Under the pieces are notes generated by a model. That model was not told the DNA's origin and did no database searches. It saw nothing but the letters and a program-made list of their open reading frames with translations. DNA of 64,000 bases, taken from assembly GCF_002368295.1 (NCBI RefSeq), contig NZ_AP018248.1, positions 1,831,477 to 1,895,476 of the forward strand, given 5' to 3'. Positions 53,955 to 63,445 of the stretch are shown here, in pieces. The position numbers and the translations under genes are program-made. How positions within the stretch are numbered: position 1 is the stretch's first letter; the number at the start of each line of letters is the position of its first letter. This DNA is from Tolypothrix tenuis PCC 7101 (GTDB lineage Bacteria; Cyanobacteriota; Cyanobacteriia; Cyanobacteriales; Nostocaceae).

Positions 53955-55658
53955 ATGCAGCGTCGGAATTTTTTAACATTGTTTGGGTTAAGCTCTTTCA
54001 CAAGTAGTTTGTCTATCTTCTTTCCACGTCCTGTATCAAATGTAGAACCAAAAAAACTAGAACAAAAAATTACTAATAAAAATCACATTGCACAAATTCA
54101 AAATTTATCAATAAACTCTGTAGATGTCAGGTCATTTGGCCCGCTAATAAGTGGTATTACTAATCTAGAGTATATTATTAAAGCTAATACCGAAACTATT
54201 CAAACTGCGATTAATATAGTAGGCCAAAATGGTGGAGGAAGTATATATATACCTCAAGGAATATATCAAATATCCCCACTAGACTTGAATACTCAAGAGC
54301 CTTGTTCACTGTTAATTAACTATGACAATATTACCTTGATTGGTGATGGAATTAGTAAAACTATTCTTCAAAGTCGCGGAGATTACGCCTTAATTAATGG
54401 TAGAGTTGTGAGGGGTCATGGAATATTAATTAAAGGCACTCAAGATCCGTATAATCCTCGGAAAAATGTGACCATTAAAAATTTGGAATTAAATGGTAGT
54501 GTTAAAGGATTTACAGGACAACGTAACTGGCCTGCAGACCCCAATAATGGTGATGGCTGGGATGTTACGCACAAAGGAATAGCTTTAGATTTCAATACAA
54601 ATTTAGATAACATTAATTTAGATTCTATTTACGTACATGACTTTAGAGGAGAATTAATTTATGGTGGTGGAGGGGGAATTGGAAAAGTAACTATATCAAA
54701 AACTCAACTCAAGAGTTCTAATGCTTCACTATTGAGCCTAGATGCAGACCTCACAGTTACAGAATGTGAATTTTCTGAAACTGCTACTGCTTGGGTAGAA
54801 AACGCTCCGATATCTCCCAACAAAAGTTATCAATTTTATAAATGTATTTTTAAAGATTCTATTTATCAAGGTTTAGTTATAGGGCAGGGTAATTTTCCTG
54901 ATAATCACAATAAAACTATTACTAATTGTTCATTTTCTAATTCTCCTGATGGTGTTTGTGTTTTTAATGGAGTAAGTAATTTGATCATTAAAAACAACAT
55001 TTTCACTGATTGCAAAAATTCTTTTATTACTAGTGGTAATAATCAAAAAATAGAATTTAGCTTTAATGAGATTAATGGAATAACAGTAGGAGTTACAGCA
55101 GCTAATCTTGCTGGAAATTTGCAAAATATACTGATTAAAAATAATGTTCTTACTTGTAGTGATGTAGATAAAAGAGCTTGTGTTTATTATTGGGGTGATT
55201 TGCAGAATATAGTCATAGAAGACAACATATTTGAAAACTGCCGTACTCCTGAGCAATCATCTGATATTAACAATGAACGTCCATTATTCCGCAATAATCA
55301 ATACTTAAATGTAGAAAGAAGAGACTTCCAAGGTAAATCTAATTTTTGGCAAGAGCCTCCATATATTTTAGAGCCAAAATATGAAGAAATTTTAGTTGCA
55401 AATAATACAAACAATCGCTCAATACAAGTCAACATGAGTATCGACAAGTATGTTGACGGACAGGAGGTAATAATCATGGTTGATAGTAGTCGTGGAAACA
55501 TTAAATTTCCTAAAAAATCTAGTACGATCCAATGTCAAAAAGATAGATACCTCAAGCGTAAAGATGACAAAATACGATTAAAGTTTCAGAAAGCTGATAG
55601 TAAGTGGTATGAAATTGCTTATTCCAGCCATATTTCATCAACAGAGAACAATGTTTAA
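53955..55658 (+). CDS. Exported right-handed beta-helix protein (pectate-lyase/polysaccharide-modifying type)
   Basis: A 567-residue protein with a twin-arginine signal (MQRRNFLTLFGLSSFTSSLSIFF). The mature part opens with SVDVRSFGP and NTETIQTAINIVGQNGGGSIYIPQGIYQI, the start of pectate-lyase-superfamily domains. Many beta-helix coils follow (NVTIKNLELNGSV; DSIYVHDFRGELIYGGGG; LIIKNNIFTDCKNSF; ILIKNNVLTCSD). Such proteins are lyases, epimerases or hydrolases for acidic polymers; catalytic residues cannot be assigned by eye. In an exopolysaccharide locus it is likely to trim or remodel the polymer after export. Its stop overlaps the next ATG by 8 bp. Confidence 0.85.
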   Translation: MQRRNFLTLFGLSSFTSSLSIFFPRPVSNVEPKKLEQKITNKNHIAQIQNLSINSVDVRSFGPLISGITNLEYIIKANTETIQTAINIVGQNGGGSIYIPQGIYQISPLDLNTQEPCSLLINYDNITLIGDGISKTILQSRGDYALINGRVVRGHGILIKGTQDPYNPRKNVTIKNLELNGSVKGFTGQRNWPADPNNGDGWDVTHKGIALDFNTNLDNINLDSIYVHDFRGELIYGGGGGIGKVTISKTQLKSSNASLLSLDADLTVTECEFSETATAWVENAPISPNKSYQFYKCIFKDSIYQGLVIGQGNFPDNHNKTITNCSFSNSPDGVCVFNGVSNLIIKNNIFTDCKNSFITSGNNQKIEFSFNEINGITVGVTAANLAGNLQNILIKNNVLTCSDVDKRACVYYWGDLQNIVIEDNIFENCRTPEQSSDINNERPLFRNNQYLNVERRDFQGKSNFWQEPPYILEPKYEEILVANNTNNRSIQVNMSIDKYVDGQEVIIMVDSSRGNIKFPKKSSTIQCQKDRYLKRKDDKIRLKFQKADSKWYEIAYSSHISSTENNV

Positions 55659-56880
55659 TCACTCTTCATCCTGGGTTTGTTGCCAAATAGGTGCCCGAGA
55701 GCATTATGCTGTGCCTAGAGCTTTACACCAAGCTGGAGAACTGACTACCCTAATTACAGATGCTTGGATTTTACCAAATTCTAGAATTAATAGACTGCCT
55801 AAAGGTTTGTTAACAAATTTGCGGGAACGGTTTCATCCAGATTTAGCTACGGCATCTGTAACATCCTTTAATAACTCTTTAATTAGTTTTGAAATAGCTC
55901 AAATAATTCAAAAAAGCTCTGGATGGCAGCGGGTAATTGCTAGGAATAACTGGTTTCAAAAACTTACATTGCAGTCACTTAAAGCTCTCACCCCAAAGCT
56001 CAAATCTCCTGTTATTTTATTTTCTTACAGTTACGCAGCTTTAGAACTATTTCGATATGCTAAATCTCAAGGGTGGTACAGTATTTTAGGTCAAATTGAT
56101 CCTGGAGAAGTAGAAGAGAAATTAGTTTTAGCCGCACATTCTAAATATCCTGCTTATCAATCTAGTTGGGAAGCCGCACCGCCCAGTTACTGGAAAAATT
56201 GGCAAGAAGAATGTTTATTAGCAGACAAAATTTTAGTTAACTCTAATTGGTCAAATCAAGCATTACAGCAATTAGGTATACCAGAAGATAAAATTAACAT
56301 CATTCCGCTGGCCTATCAACCACCAATAGAAGCATATAATTTTGCACGTGCCTATCCAACACACTTTTCTGCTGAACGTCCACTGCGCGTGCTATTTTTA
56401 GGACAAGTTATCTTGCGAAAAGGTATTGCTGCATTGTTAGAAGCGGCGGAAATTTTGCATAGTGAACCAATTGAATTTTGGATAGTTGGTTCTCAGAGTA
56501 TTCCTCAACCTCAAGATTCTCATTCCAAAATACACTGGGTGGGTGCCGTATCTAGAAGTACCACAGCTAAATATTATCAGATGGCAGATGTATTTCTATT
56601 TCCTACTCTCTCTGATGGGTTTGGAATTACACAACTAGAAGCACAGGCTTGGAATCTGCCCATAATTGCTTCCAAATTTTGTGGTGAAGTAGTGAGAGAG
56701 AACATTAACGGATTAGTTTTGCCAGAAGTTACAGCATCTGCGATCGCACAGAAGTTACAATTTTGCCTGAATAATCCTCAAAAACTAGAAGCCTTCGCCC
56801 AACAATCAACTGACACTGCTGCATTTAATTTGTCGCAATTGCAACATTCTCTCAAAATTCTATCCGGTACTATCCCTTAG
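55651..56880 (+). CDS. Glycosyltransferase family 4
   Basis: A 409-residue GT-B enzyme. It starts MFNHSSSWVCCQIGAREHYAVPRALHQ; the ATG at 55651 overlaps the previous stop (ATGTTTAA), so longer N-terminal extensions are unlikely. The donor domain has LRVLFLGQVILRKGIAALLEA, EFWIVGSQS and the E-x7-E motif in SDGFGITQLEAQAWNLPIIAS. Translationally coupled to the beta-helix protein gene. Confidence 0.9.
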   Translation: MFNHSSSWVCCQIGAREHYAVPRALHQAGELTTLITDAWILPNSRINRLPKGLLTNLRERFHPDLATASVTSFNNSLISFEIAQIIQKSSGWQRVIARNNWFQKLTLQSLKALTPKLKSPVILFSYSYAALELFRYAKSQGWYSILGQIDPGEVEEKLVLAAHSKYPAYQSSWEAAPPSYWKNWQEECLLADKILVNSNWSNQALQQLGIPEDKINIIPLAYQPPIEAYNFARAYPTHFSAERPLRVLFLGQVILRKGIAALLEAAEILHSEPIEFWIVGSQSIPQPQDSHSKIHWVGAVSRSTTAKYYQMADVFLFPTLSDGFGITQLEAQAWNLPIIASKFCGEVVRENINGLVLPEVTASAIAQKLQFCLNNPQKLEAFAQQSTDTAAFNLSQLQHSLKILSGTIP

Positions 56881-57009
56881 CTATTAAATTTTATAATTAC
56901 CTTACTCTACTATACATATTATGATTCATTGACCATCTGTAATACGCAACATTAAAAAGAAGCAAAATTAGTATAATTACTATTCAATAATTATTAATAT
57001 TAAAACTGC

Positions 57010-58272
57010 ATGGCAGAAGTATATAAAAATATTTTAGTTTTGGTTTGCTTAGGATTGTTAGTTTGGGGAGTCATTCGCATTGAGCGAATTTACCAATACC
57101 CATTCTTTATGGGTTGTATGTTTCTTTCTTTTATTTTGCCTCAAGCGTTTGCGTTGATTGAAAATCCCGGTACAGGAGTTAGCCCAACAGCACTAGATAA
57201 TGTTTTATTAGTATCATCTATTTGTGCGGCTTCCTGTTGGCTAGGCTATCAAATGAAGCCAAACATAAAGTTGTTAAAGTCCCTCAACATAGTAATCGAT
57301 GAGCGGAAGTTATTTATAGCAGGAACTATGCTCATGGCTGAGGCATGGTTCTTTAATTATTTACTTTCTCGTACAACTGTACAGATCGCAGAAAATTATA
57401 ACTGGACAGGGCCCGCAACTATATATCTTTTCTTTATTCAAGCTGGTAATATAGCTTTTGGAATTTTTCTTTTACAGGCACTAAAACGTCCTCGATTTCT
57501 AAATATAATTTTTACTGTAATTTCTGGCTGGCCTCTATTTAATAGTGTGTTGATTGGCCGTCGCCAACCAACAATGACATTTGCGATTATCATTGGTATT
57601 TCATTGTTTTTAATTTATCGTTATGTACCTCCTAGATGGTTAATTATCACAGGAATGTTACTCTTGACTTTCCTTATTCCTTTGTTTGGGGAGTTACGCG
57701 GAGGTGTTTGGAATTTAATTTTTAGTGGCAATTGGCAAGGTATATTATATGTAACAGAGCGAGCTTTTAGCTCACAGCAAAAAGGAGATTTTTTAGAACT
57801 CAGAAATGCAGCATTAATCATTGATATAGCTAACAATAAAAGTTTATATGGTTTTGGCACTGGATGGTGGGATAGTATAGTTTTTCAATTTGTACCAGGT
57901 CAAATTGTCGGTTTTGAATTTAAGAAATCTCTCCAATTTAACTTGTGGGATACCTATGTTATTCAACTGAAGAATTTGTATGGCTATACTCGTCCTAATG
58001 GCTCTACAATTACTGGGATTGGAGATTGCTTTATGGAATTTGGCTACCTGGGATGTTTTATTTATGCACTAATAGCATATATTTTTAAACATCTTTGGAT
58101 CTGTGGTGTTAATTATAAAAATACTTTTTGCCAAATACTTTATATGGGGTTAATCAGCCCTGCTATGATCTGTTTAACTCATGGTGTGGGAACATTTTTG
58201 CAACAGGGGATTTTTCAATTAATCTTTATTGGATTAGTAGTCTACTACTCCAGAGTTAAATATAAATTTTAG
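57010..58272 (+). CDS. O-antigen polymerase-like membrane protein (Wzy-type)
   Basis: A 420-residue polytopic membrane protein with about ten hydrophobic segments, starting ILVLVCLGLLVWGVIRI. A large hydrophilic loop in the second half (RGGVWNLIFSGNWQGILYVTERAFSSQQ...YTRPNGSTITGIGDCFMEFGYLG) is typical of O-antigen/exopolysaccharide polymerases, with conserved PNGSTITGIGD-type residues. This family is poorly conserved in sequence, so the assignment rests on topology and context. It implies a Wzy-dependent polymerisation step alongside the Wzm/Wzt exporter. Confidence 0.78.
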   Translation: MAEVYKNILVLVCLGLLVWGVIRIERIYQYPFFMGCMFLSFILPQAFALIENPGTGVSPTALDNVLLVSSICAASCWLGYQMKPNIKLLKSLNIVIDERKLFIAGTMLMAEAWFFNYLLSRTTVQIAENYNWTGPATIYLFFIQAGNIAFGIFLLQALKRPRFLNIIFTVISGWPLFNSVLIGRRQPTMTFAIIIGISLFLIYRYVPPRWLIITGMLLLTFLIPLFGELRGGVWNLIFSGNWQGILYVTERAFSSQQKGDFLELRNAALIIDIANNKSLYGFGTGWWDSIVFQFVPGQIVGFEFKKSLQFNLWDTYVIQLKNLYGYTRPNGSTITGIGDCFMEFGYLGCFIYALIAYIFKHLWICGVNYKNTFCQILYMGLISPAMICLTHGVGTFLQQGIFQLIFIGLVVYYSRVKYKF

Positions 58273-58292
58273 ATATTATGGGAAGATACGAG

Positions 58293-59393
58293 ATGAAAAT
58301 ATTAAACTTAATTCAGTGTTTGAATTTAGGAGGTATGGAAAAAGCTACATACAATTTAGTATACGAAACCCAGACCAAAGGAGTAGATTGGCAAATACAA
58401 AGTATCACACCAGCAGGAGATGGTAAAAATTTATTTACTAGTTTAGGTATAATAGTAGAAGATAATTCATACAATGGTAAATTAGGTTATAAATCTCATT
58501 TTTCACTTAGAAAAAAAATTAAAAAATTTACAGGTGATATTATTCTGGTTACTGGCCCTACTCTAACAGGTTGCTGGGGTATTAAAGATAATCAGCAGAA
58601 AAAAATCTTAGCAATTCACTATTGCCACAAATATGGCAATCAAAATTTATTAAAATGGAAACTTTTCTATAAATATTTTGGCAATGATTATAATGCAATT
58701 ATTTGCCATTCCCCATATCTTTTAGAACAAACACAAGAACTAGCACCTCATTTAAAGAATAAATTACGCTTAATAGAAAATTCCACCCAAATTCAAGAAG
58801 TAAGTCAAGAAGAGAAGATAGCAGCAAAGAAAAAATTTAATATCCCTGATAAAAGTTTTGTGATTGGTAATGCTGGCTGGTTAATTGAACGTAAAAGATT
58901 TGATATTTTCCTAAAAGTCTGTGCAAAATTAGTTAAAGATAATCAAAAACTTTTTTGCCTCATTGCTGGTGATGGCCCACTACGTAAAGAACTTGAAGAT
59001 CTGTCTATAGAATTAGGAATTTCTGAAGTTGTTAATTTCATAGGTTGGCAGCAGAATATTGAAGATTTCTATCGAGCAATAGATTTACTATTGTTCAATT
59101 CCAATTCTGATGCATTTGGTCGCACAGTTATGGAGGCAATGGGATATGGTATTCCAGTAGTAGCATCTGTGTTAGAAGGTGGTACTGATTCTGTTCTAAT
59201 TCATCAGGAAAATGGATATCTAATAACGGATCATAATATTAATCATCTCGCTGAATATTGTTTTAAGCTAATGATAGAAAAAGACTTGTATTATCAATTT
59301 CAATCAGCTTCTATAGAAACTATTTACAAGCGTTTCAACAATAATTTATATATTCAAAAGTATTTAGAAGTTTTTGATGAGGTTTTAAATTAA
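58293..59393 (+). CDS. Glycosyltransferase family 4
   Basis: A 366-residue GT-B enzyme beginning MKILNLIQCLNLGGMEKATYNLV, the standard GGxE-type acceptor loop. The donor domain has FVIGNAGWLIERKRFDIFL, CLIAGDGPLRKELEDL and the E-x7-E motif in SDAFGRTVMEAMGYGIPVVAS. I prefer the ATG at 58293 over one at 58278 because the first beta strand starts there. Lower GC than the amino-sugar genes. Co-directional and 20 bp from the polymerase gene. Confidence 0.9.
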   Translation: MKILNLIQCLNLGGMEKATYNLVYETQTKGVDWQIQSITPAGDGKNLFTSLGIIVEDNSYNGKLGYKSHFSLRKKIKKFTGDIILVTGPTLTGCWGIKDNQQKKILAIHYCHKYGNQNLLKWKLFYKYFGNDYNAIICHSPYLLEQTQELAPHLKNKLRLIENSTQIQEVSQEEKIAAKKKFNIPDKSFVIGNAGWLIERKRFDIFLKVCAKLVKDNQKLFCLIAGDGPLRKELEDLSIELGISEVVNFIGWQQNIEDFYRAIDLLLFNSNSDAFGRTVMEAMGYGIPVVASVLEGGTDSVLIHQENGYLITDHNINHLAEYCFKLMIEKDLYYQFQSASIETIYKRFNNNLYIQKYLEVFDEVLN

Positions 59394-59473
59394 AATAAAA
59401 ATTTTTCTATAAAATTAATAGGCTTTCAATTGAACTTCAAATAGTAAATTCTTAGCACGATATAGCTATAAAA

Positions 59474-60634
59474 ATGCATATTGTTATACTGTTTATTAAT
59501 ATTGGTAGCTACCATGCTGCTAGGTTACGTGCTGCTTACTCCGCTTGCCAAAAACAAGACTGGAGTTTTACTGCAGTTCAATTGACAGATAATACTTTAG
59601 AGCATAATTGGGGCGATTTACAGAAGGAAATTACATTTCCTTTAAAAACACTTTTTCATGAAGATGATAAATTTTTAAACTTGGAAGAAGCATCTGCTGT
59701 ACTTCCTAATTTTTTCGATAATTTACAACCCGATGTTGTTGTTATACCAGGTTGGGGTTTTCCAGTATCCCGTGCTGCGCTTTCTTGGTGTAAACGCCAT
59801 AAAGTACCAGCCATTTTGATGAGTGAAACCAAGTGGGATGATGAACAACGGTACTGGTGGAAAGAGAAACTAAAATTTTGGCTACTAATCAGCAAGTTTG
59901 ATGCAGCTCTAGTGGGGGGTAAACTACATCGTGACTATTTGATTGAGTTAGGTTTTCCCCGCGATCGCATTTTTCTTGGATACGATGCTGTTGATAACGA
60001 TTATTTTGCCAAACAAGCTGAGATAGCAAGGTTCGATGCGGTTGAAACAAGACGGCGAAATCCCCAGATACCGACTAAACCTTATTTCATTGCTGTCACT
60101 CGTCTACTCAAACGAAAAAATGTCTTTGGTCTTGTACAAGCATTTGCAGCTTATCACCAACAAATAGGAAATGAGCAAGCATGGGATTTAGTAATTTGTG
60201 GTAGCGGTGAAGAAGAACCGGAAATTCGCAATTTTATTATGGAACAAAAATTGCAAGATGCTGTACATTTACCAGGTTTTATCCCTTACCAAAATATTGG
60301 TGATTGGTATGGATTAGCTAATGCTTTTGTCCATCCCGCTTTGCAAGAACAGTGGGGTCTAGTACTGAACGAAGCTTGTGCTGCTGGGCTACCAGTACTC
60401 TGTAGCCAAACTGTAGGAGCTCGTTATGAACTTATCGATCATGGTCGAAATGGCCTGCTATTCGATCCAGAAAGTATTTTAGATATGACTGATGCTTTGA
60501 AAGCTATTCATCAGATGGATACAGATTTAAGAATGAAAATGGGCAGAATCAGCCAAGAAATTGTAGAAAATTTTAGCCCACAAGTTTTTGCCGATGGCTT
60601 ATTAAAAGCAATTCAAACATCATTAAATGGGTAG
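59474..60634 (+). CDS. Glycosyltransferase family 4
   Basis: A 386-residue GT-B enzyme with MHIVILFINIGSYHAARLRAA at the N-terminus. The donor-domain motifs are YFIAVTRLLKRKNVFGLVQAF, LVICGSGEEEPEIRNFI and the E-x7-E motif in LQEQWGLVLNEACAAGLPVLCS. Normal length. It is the last gene before a 350-bp spacer that contains a MITE-like repeat, so the operon may end here. Confidence 0.9.
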   Translation: MHIVILFINIGSYHAARLRAAYSACQKQDWSFTAVQLTDNTLEHNWGDLQKEITFPLKTLFHEDDKFLNLEEASAVLPNFFDNLQPDVVVIPGWGFPVSRAALSWCKRHKVPAILMSETKWDDEQRYWWKEKLKFWLLISKFDAALVGGKLHRDYLIELGFPRDRIFLGYDAVDNDYFAKQAEIARFDAVETRRRNPQIPTKPYFIAVTRLLKRKNVFGLVQAFAAYHQQIGNEQAWDLVICGSGEEEPEIRNFIMEQKLQDAVHLPGFIPYQNIGDWYGLANAFVHPALQEQWGLVLNEACAAGLPVLCSQTVGARYELIDHGRNGLLFDPESILDMTDALKAIHQMDTDLRMKMGRISQEIVENFSPQVFADGLLKAIQTSLNG

Positions 60635-60743
60635 TTACAAAATATCTTGCGCCTCTAGAAGATATTTTGCTGAAAATAATTGAATTTAACTGCTGTAAAA
60701 GCTTACTCAATTAACTTACAGCAAATATTCCAACTACTGACCT

Positions 60744-60860
60744 AATACTACTCGGTTAAGGATTTTCAAATCGGAATTTAGTTTAGGAAAAAGTGAAATG
60801 GTAAGGGTTAAAGGTTTTTTCTTGACCCTTTTCCCCTTTTGCCCTTAACCGACAAGTATT
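60744..60860. repeat. MITE-like repeat, copy 2
   Basis: A 117-bp relative of the unit at 8073-8196, with the same terminal inverted repeats (AATACTACTCGGTTAAGG at left, CCTTAACCGACAAGTATT-like at right). It is flanked by the direct repeat TACTGACCT (60735-60743 and 60864-60872), consistent with a 9-bp target duplication. The rest of the spacer 60635-60986 shows no gene. Confidence 0.82.
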
Positions 60861-60986
60861 GATTACTGACCTAGTGAATATAGGTTCAATCACTTCTGCA
60901 AATTTTTTGTGGAAGTGATTTGAACTGCTTATTTACATAAAGGTAGCAATTTTGATTCGTCTAATTTCCTTTCTTCATAGCCTCAC

Positions 60987-62201
60987 ATGAAAGTACTAAT
61001 TTTTATACCTTACGTTGGTTCACATTATGGTGGAACTTCAAAGGCAACAAAAGAATTCGCTGACACTCTTAGTAGCTTAGGAGCTAATGTAGATTTAATT
61101 ACTACTGATGCGAATGGCTCGGATAAATTAGACGTACCCTTAAATAAATGGATATATCAAAAATCTTATAGAATTAGATATTTTTCTTGCTGGCATCGCC
61201 ATGATTTTATTGTTAGCTTATCTTTAATTTACTGGCTAATTAAGCATATTAAGGATTATGATATCGTCCACACTAATACAGTCTTTTCACCACTGGTTTC
61301 TTTAGTTCACTTACTTTGCCAATGGCGCAAAATTCCTTATGCCGTCACACCGCATGGAATGCTTGAGCCTTGGGCTTTGTCTTATAAAGCCTGGAAGAAA
61401 AGAATCTACTATAATTTATTGGAAAAACCTGCTTTAAAAAAAGCTAGCGTTATTCAAGTAATTGCTAATGCTGAAGCTAGTAACGTCAAAAAATTAGGAT
61501 TTCGTAATTTAGTTGTTGTTCCTAACGGCATCCATCGCCAAGAATTTGAAAATCTACCAAAAGCAGAGATTTTCTATGAGCAATTTCCAGAAACAAGAAA
61601 TAAAACTCTACTGCTATTTTTAGGAAGAATTGATCCTAAAAAAGGTTTAGATTTACTTGCTCCTGCTTTTGGGAAAATTCATAAAAAGTTTCCCCAAACT
61701 CATTTAGTAGTAGCAGGGCCAGATTCTACCGGATTTTTGGCAACAGTTCGGCGCTATTTTGTCCAAGCAGGTTGTTTAGAAGCTGTTACCTTTACAGGTA
61801 TGCTCACAGGTAAGTTGAAACAAGAAGCTTTAGTAGCAGCTGATTTATATGTTGCACCTTCTTATTCAGAAGGTTTTAGTATGTCTGTCTTAGAAGGTAT
61901 GGCTTCAGGTTTACCCTGTGTGATTACTACCGGATGTAATTTTCCCGAAGCGGCTCAGGCTCAGGCAGCACATATTGTTGATACTAATGCTGATGAAATT
62001 GCTAATGCATTAATTGACTATTTAAGCAATCCAGTACAGGCGCAAGCAATGGGCGATCGCGCTCGTAAATTAATTTTCCGCAATTATACTTGGGAGCGTG
62101 CTGCTGAAAAGTTAGTAAAAGTTTATCAAGCAATTATCGATAAAAAAGTATTACCAGAATACCAAGATTTTGTTCCAGCAAAATCTGGTAAGGAAATCTA
62201 A
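60987..62201 (+). CDS. Glycosyltransferase family 4
   Basis: A 404-residue GT-B enzyme. The N-terminus MKVLIFIPYVGSHYGGTSKATKEFADTL has the glycine-rich acceptor loop. YAVTPHGMLEPWALSYKAWKKRIYY is typical of cyanobacterial exopolysaccharide transferases. The donor domain has LLLFLGRIDPKKGLDLL, LVVAGPDSTG and the E-x7-E motif in SEGFSMSVLEGMASGLPCVITT. It follows the MITE spacer and probably has its own promoter. Confidence 0.91.
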   Translation: MKVLIFIPYVGSHYGGTSKATKEFADTLSSLGANVDLITTDANGSDKLDVPLNKWIYQKSYRIRYFSCWHRHDFIVSLSLIYWLIKHIKDYDIVHTNTVFSPLVSLVHLLCQWRKIPYAVTPHGMLEPWALSYKAWKKRIYYNLLEKPALKKASVIQVIANAEASNVKKLGFRNLVVVPNGIHRQEFENLPKAEIFYEQFPETRNKTLLLFLGRIDPKKGLDLLAPAFGKIHKKFPQTHLVVAGPDSTGFLATVRRYFVQAGCLEAVTFTGMLTGKLKQEALVAADLYVAPSYSEGFSMSVLEGMASGLPCVITTGCNFPEAAQAQAAHIVDTNADEIANALIDYLSNPVQAQAMGDRARKLIFRNYTWERAAEKLVKVYQAIIDKKVLPEYQDFVPAKSGKEI

Positions 62202-62324
62202 TTTTAAAATTAATTATGTCAAAATTTTTGGTGCTTAATTTAACACTACTTAGCGCCAAAAAATGACTTTATTAATGATGGTAAAAATGTAGATTTCAAA
62301 AGCTAGAATCCGCCTATCGGTAAA

Positions 62325-62879
62325 ATGTATAGTCGTCGTAAACTGAAAAAATATAGGTTTTTGGCTGTAGCGAGTTTGATTCTTACCCTGTTAGCGATCA
62401 TTCCTTTGCGTTTGGCGATCGCAACAACTCAAACACCACACCCTCAAGCCTTTCTTACCTTAGGTGGCGATCCTCCCAGGGAACAATATACTGCTGAACT
62501 AGCTAAATGGTATCCATCTTTAGAAGTTTGGGTGTCTTCTCCTCCAGAACCAGATAAGACATATGCATTGTTTCAAGCTGCAAATATCGCTACTCGGTTA
62601 CATATAGATAATCGTGCTAGTGATACTGTTACTAACTTTACTACCTTAGTTTCAGATTTTAAGAAACGCCAGATTCAACATCTTTACCTCATCACTTCTA
62701 AAAATCATATGCCTAGAGCTAAAGCGATCGCTTTTTTTGTTCTAGGTAGCCAAGGGATCGCTTTCACTCCTCTCTCTGTACCATCCGATCAGCCTCAAGA
62801 ATCAGTAATTCGTATTCTGCGAGATATTGCTCGCTCTTTACTCTGGATAATCACAGGTTATACAGGAGCCAATCTTTAG
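62325..62879 (+). CDS. YdcF/SanA-like (DUF218) membrane-anchored protein
   Basis: A 184-residue protein. One N-terminal membrane helix (FLAVASLILTLLAIIPLRLAIA) precedes a DUF218 domain with FLTLGGDPPREQYTAELAKWY, DNRASDTVTNFTTLV and LYLITSKNHMPRAKAIAFFVLGS. DUF218 proteins are often linked to envelope or polysaccharide processes; biochemical activity is unsettled. It lies 120 bp after the glycosyltransferase gene and 23 bp before the acetyltransferase gene. Confidence 0.85.
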   Translation: MYSRRKLKKYRFLAVASLILTLLAIIPLRLAIATTQTPHPQAFLTLGGDPPREQYTAELAKWYPSLEVWVSSPPEPDKTYALFQAANIATRLHIDNRASDTVTNFTTLVSDFKKRQIQHLYLITSKNHMPRAKAIAFFVLGSQGIAFTPLSVPSDQPQESVIRILRDIARSLLWIITGYTGANL

Positions 62880-62902
62880 TATCCTTTTTGCATCTATAAA
62901 TT

Positions 62903-63445
62903 ATGCGTCTAGATCAATATACTGTCGGTACTTACACCCCAGGTGCACCATATTGGAAACAACTTCTCTGGTATTTTATCGGGTCGCCTTTGCTTGAAAG
63001 TTATTGGCTTCCTATGTCATCGTTAAAAGTTTGGATACTACGAAGCTTTGGTGCCACTATTGGTCAACAAGTTAGGATTAAACCAGGAGTAAAGGTCAAG
63101 TTTCCTTGGCGATTAAGCATTGGTGATTTTGCTTGGATTGGGGAAAATGCTTGGATTGATAACCTAGCACCTGTGATTATTGAAAGTCATGTTTGTTTAT
63201 CTCAAGGAGTCTATCTCTGCACTGGCAATCATAACTGGAATCATCCTGATTTTAAACTGATGCCTGCTCCTATCTACATTCAAGAAAGTAGTTGGATTGC
63301 AGCCAAGTGTATAATTGGCCCAGGAGTGACAGTTGGTAAAGGTGCAGTGCTAACCTTGGGTGGTGTAACTGGGTCTTCTTTGGAGCCAATGATGATTTAT
63401 GCTGGTAATCCGGCTCAACCCATCAAAAAGAGATTCAATTATTAA
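62903..63445 (+). CDS. WcaF-like colanic-acid/exopolysaccharide acetyltransferase
   Basis: A 180-residue hexapeptide acetyltransferase. The N-terminal part (MRLDQYTVGTYTPGAPYWKQLLWYFIGSPLLES) matches putative WcaF proteins. The beta-helix part includes IGQQVRIKPGVKVKFPWRLSIGDFAWIGENAWI, a probable catalytic His in CTGNHNW, and IGPGVTVGKGAVLTLGGV. It would add O-acetyl groups to the polymer. Last gene seen in the locus. Confidence 0.9.
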   Translation: MRLDQYTVGTYTPGAPYWKQLLWYFIGSPLLESYWLPMSSLKVWILRSFGATIGQQVRIKPGVKVKFPWRLSIGDFAWIGENAWIDNLAPVIIESHVCLSQGVYLCTGNHNWNHPDFKLMPAPIYIQESSWIAAKCIIGPGVTVGKGAVLTLGGVTGSSLEPMMIYAGNPAQPIKKRFNY

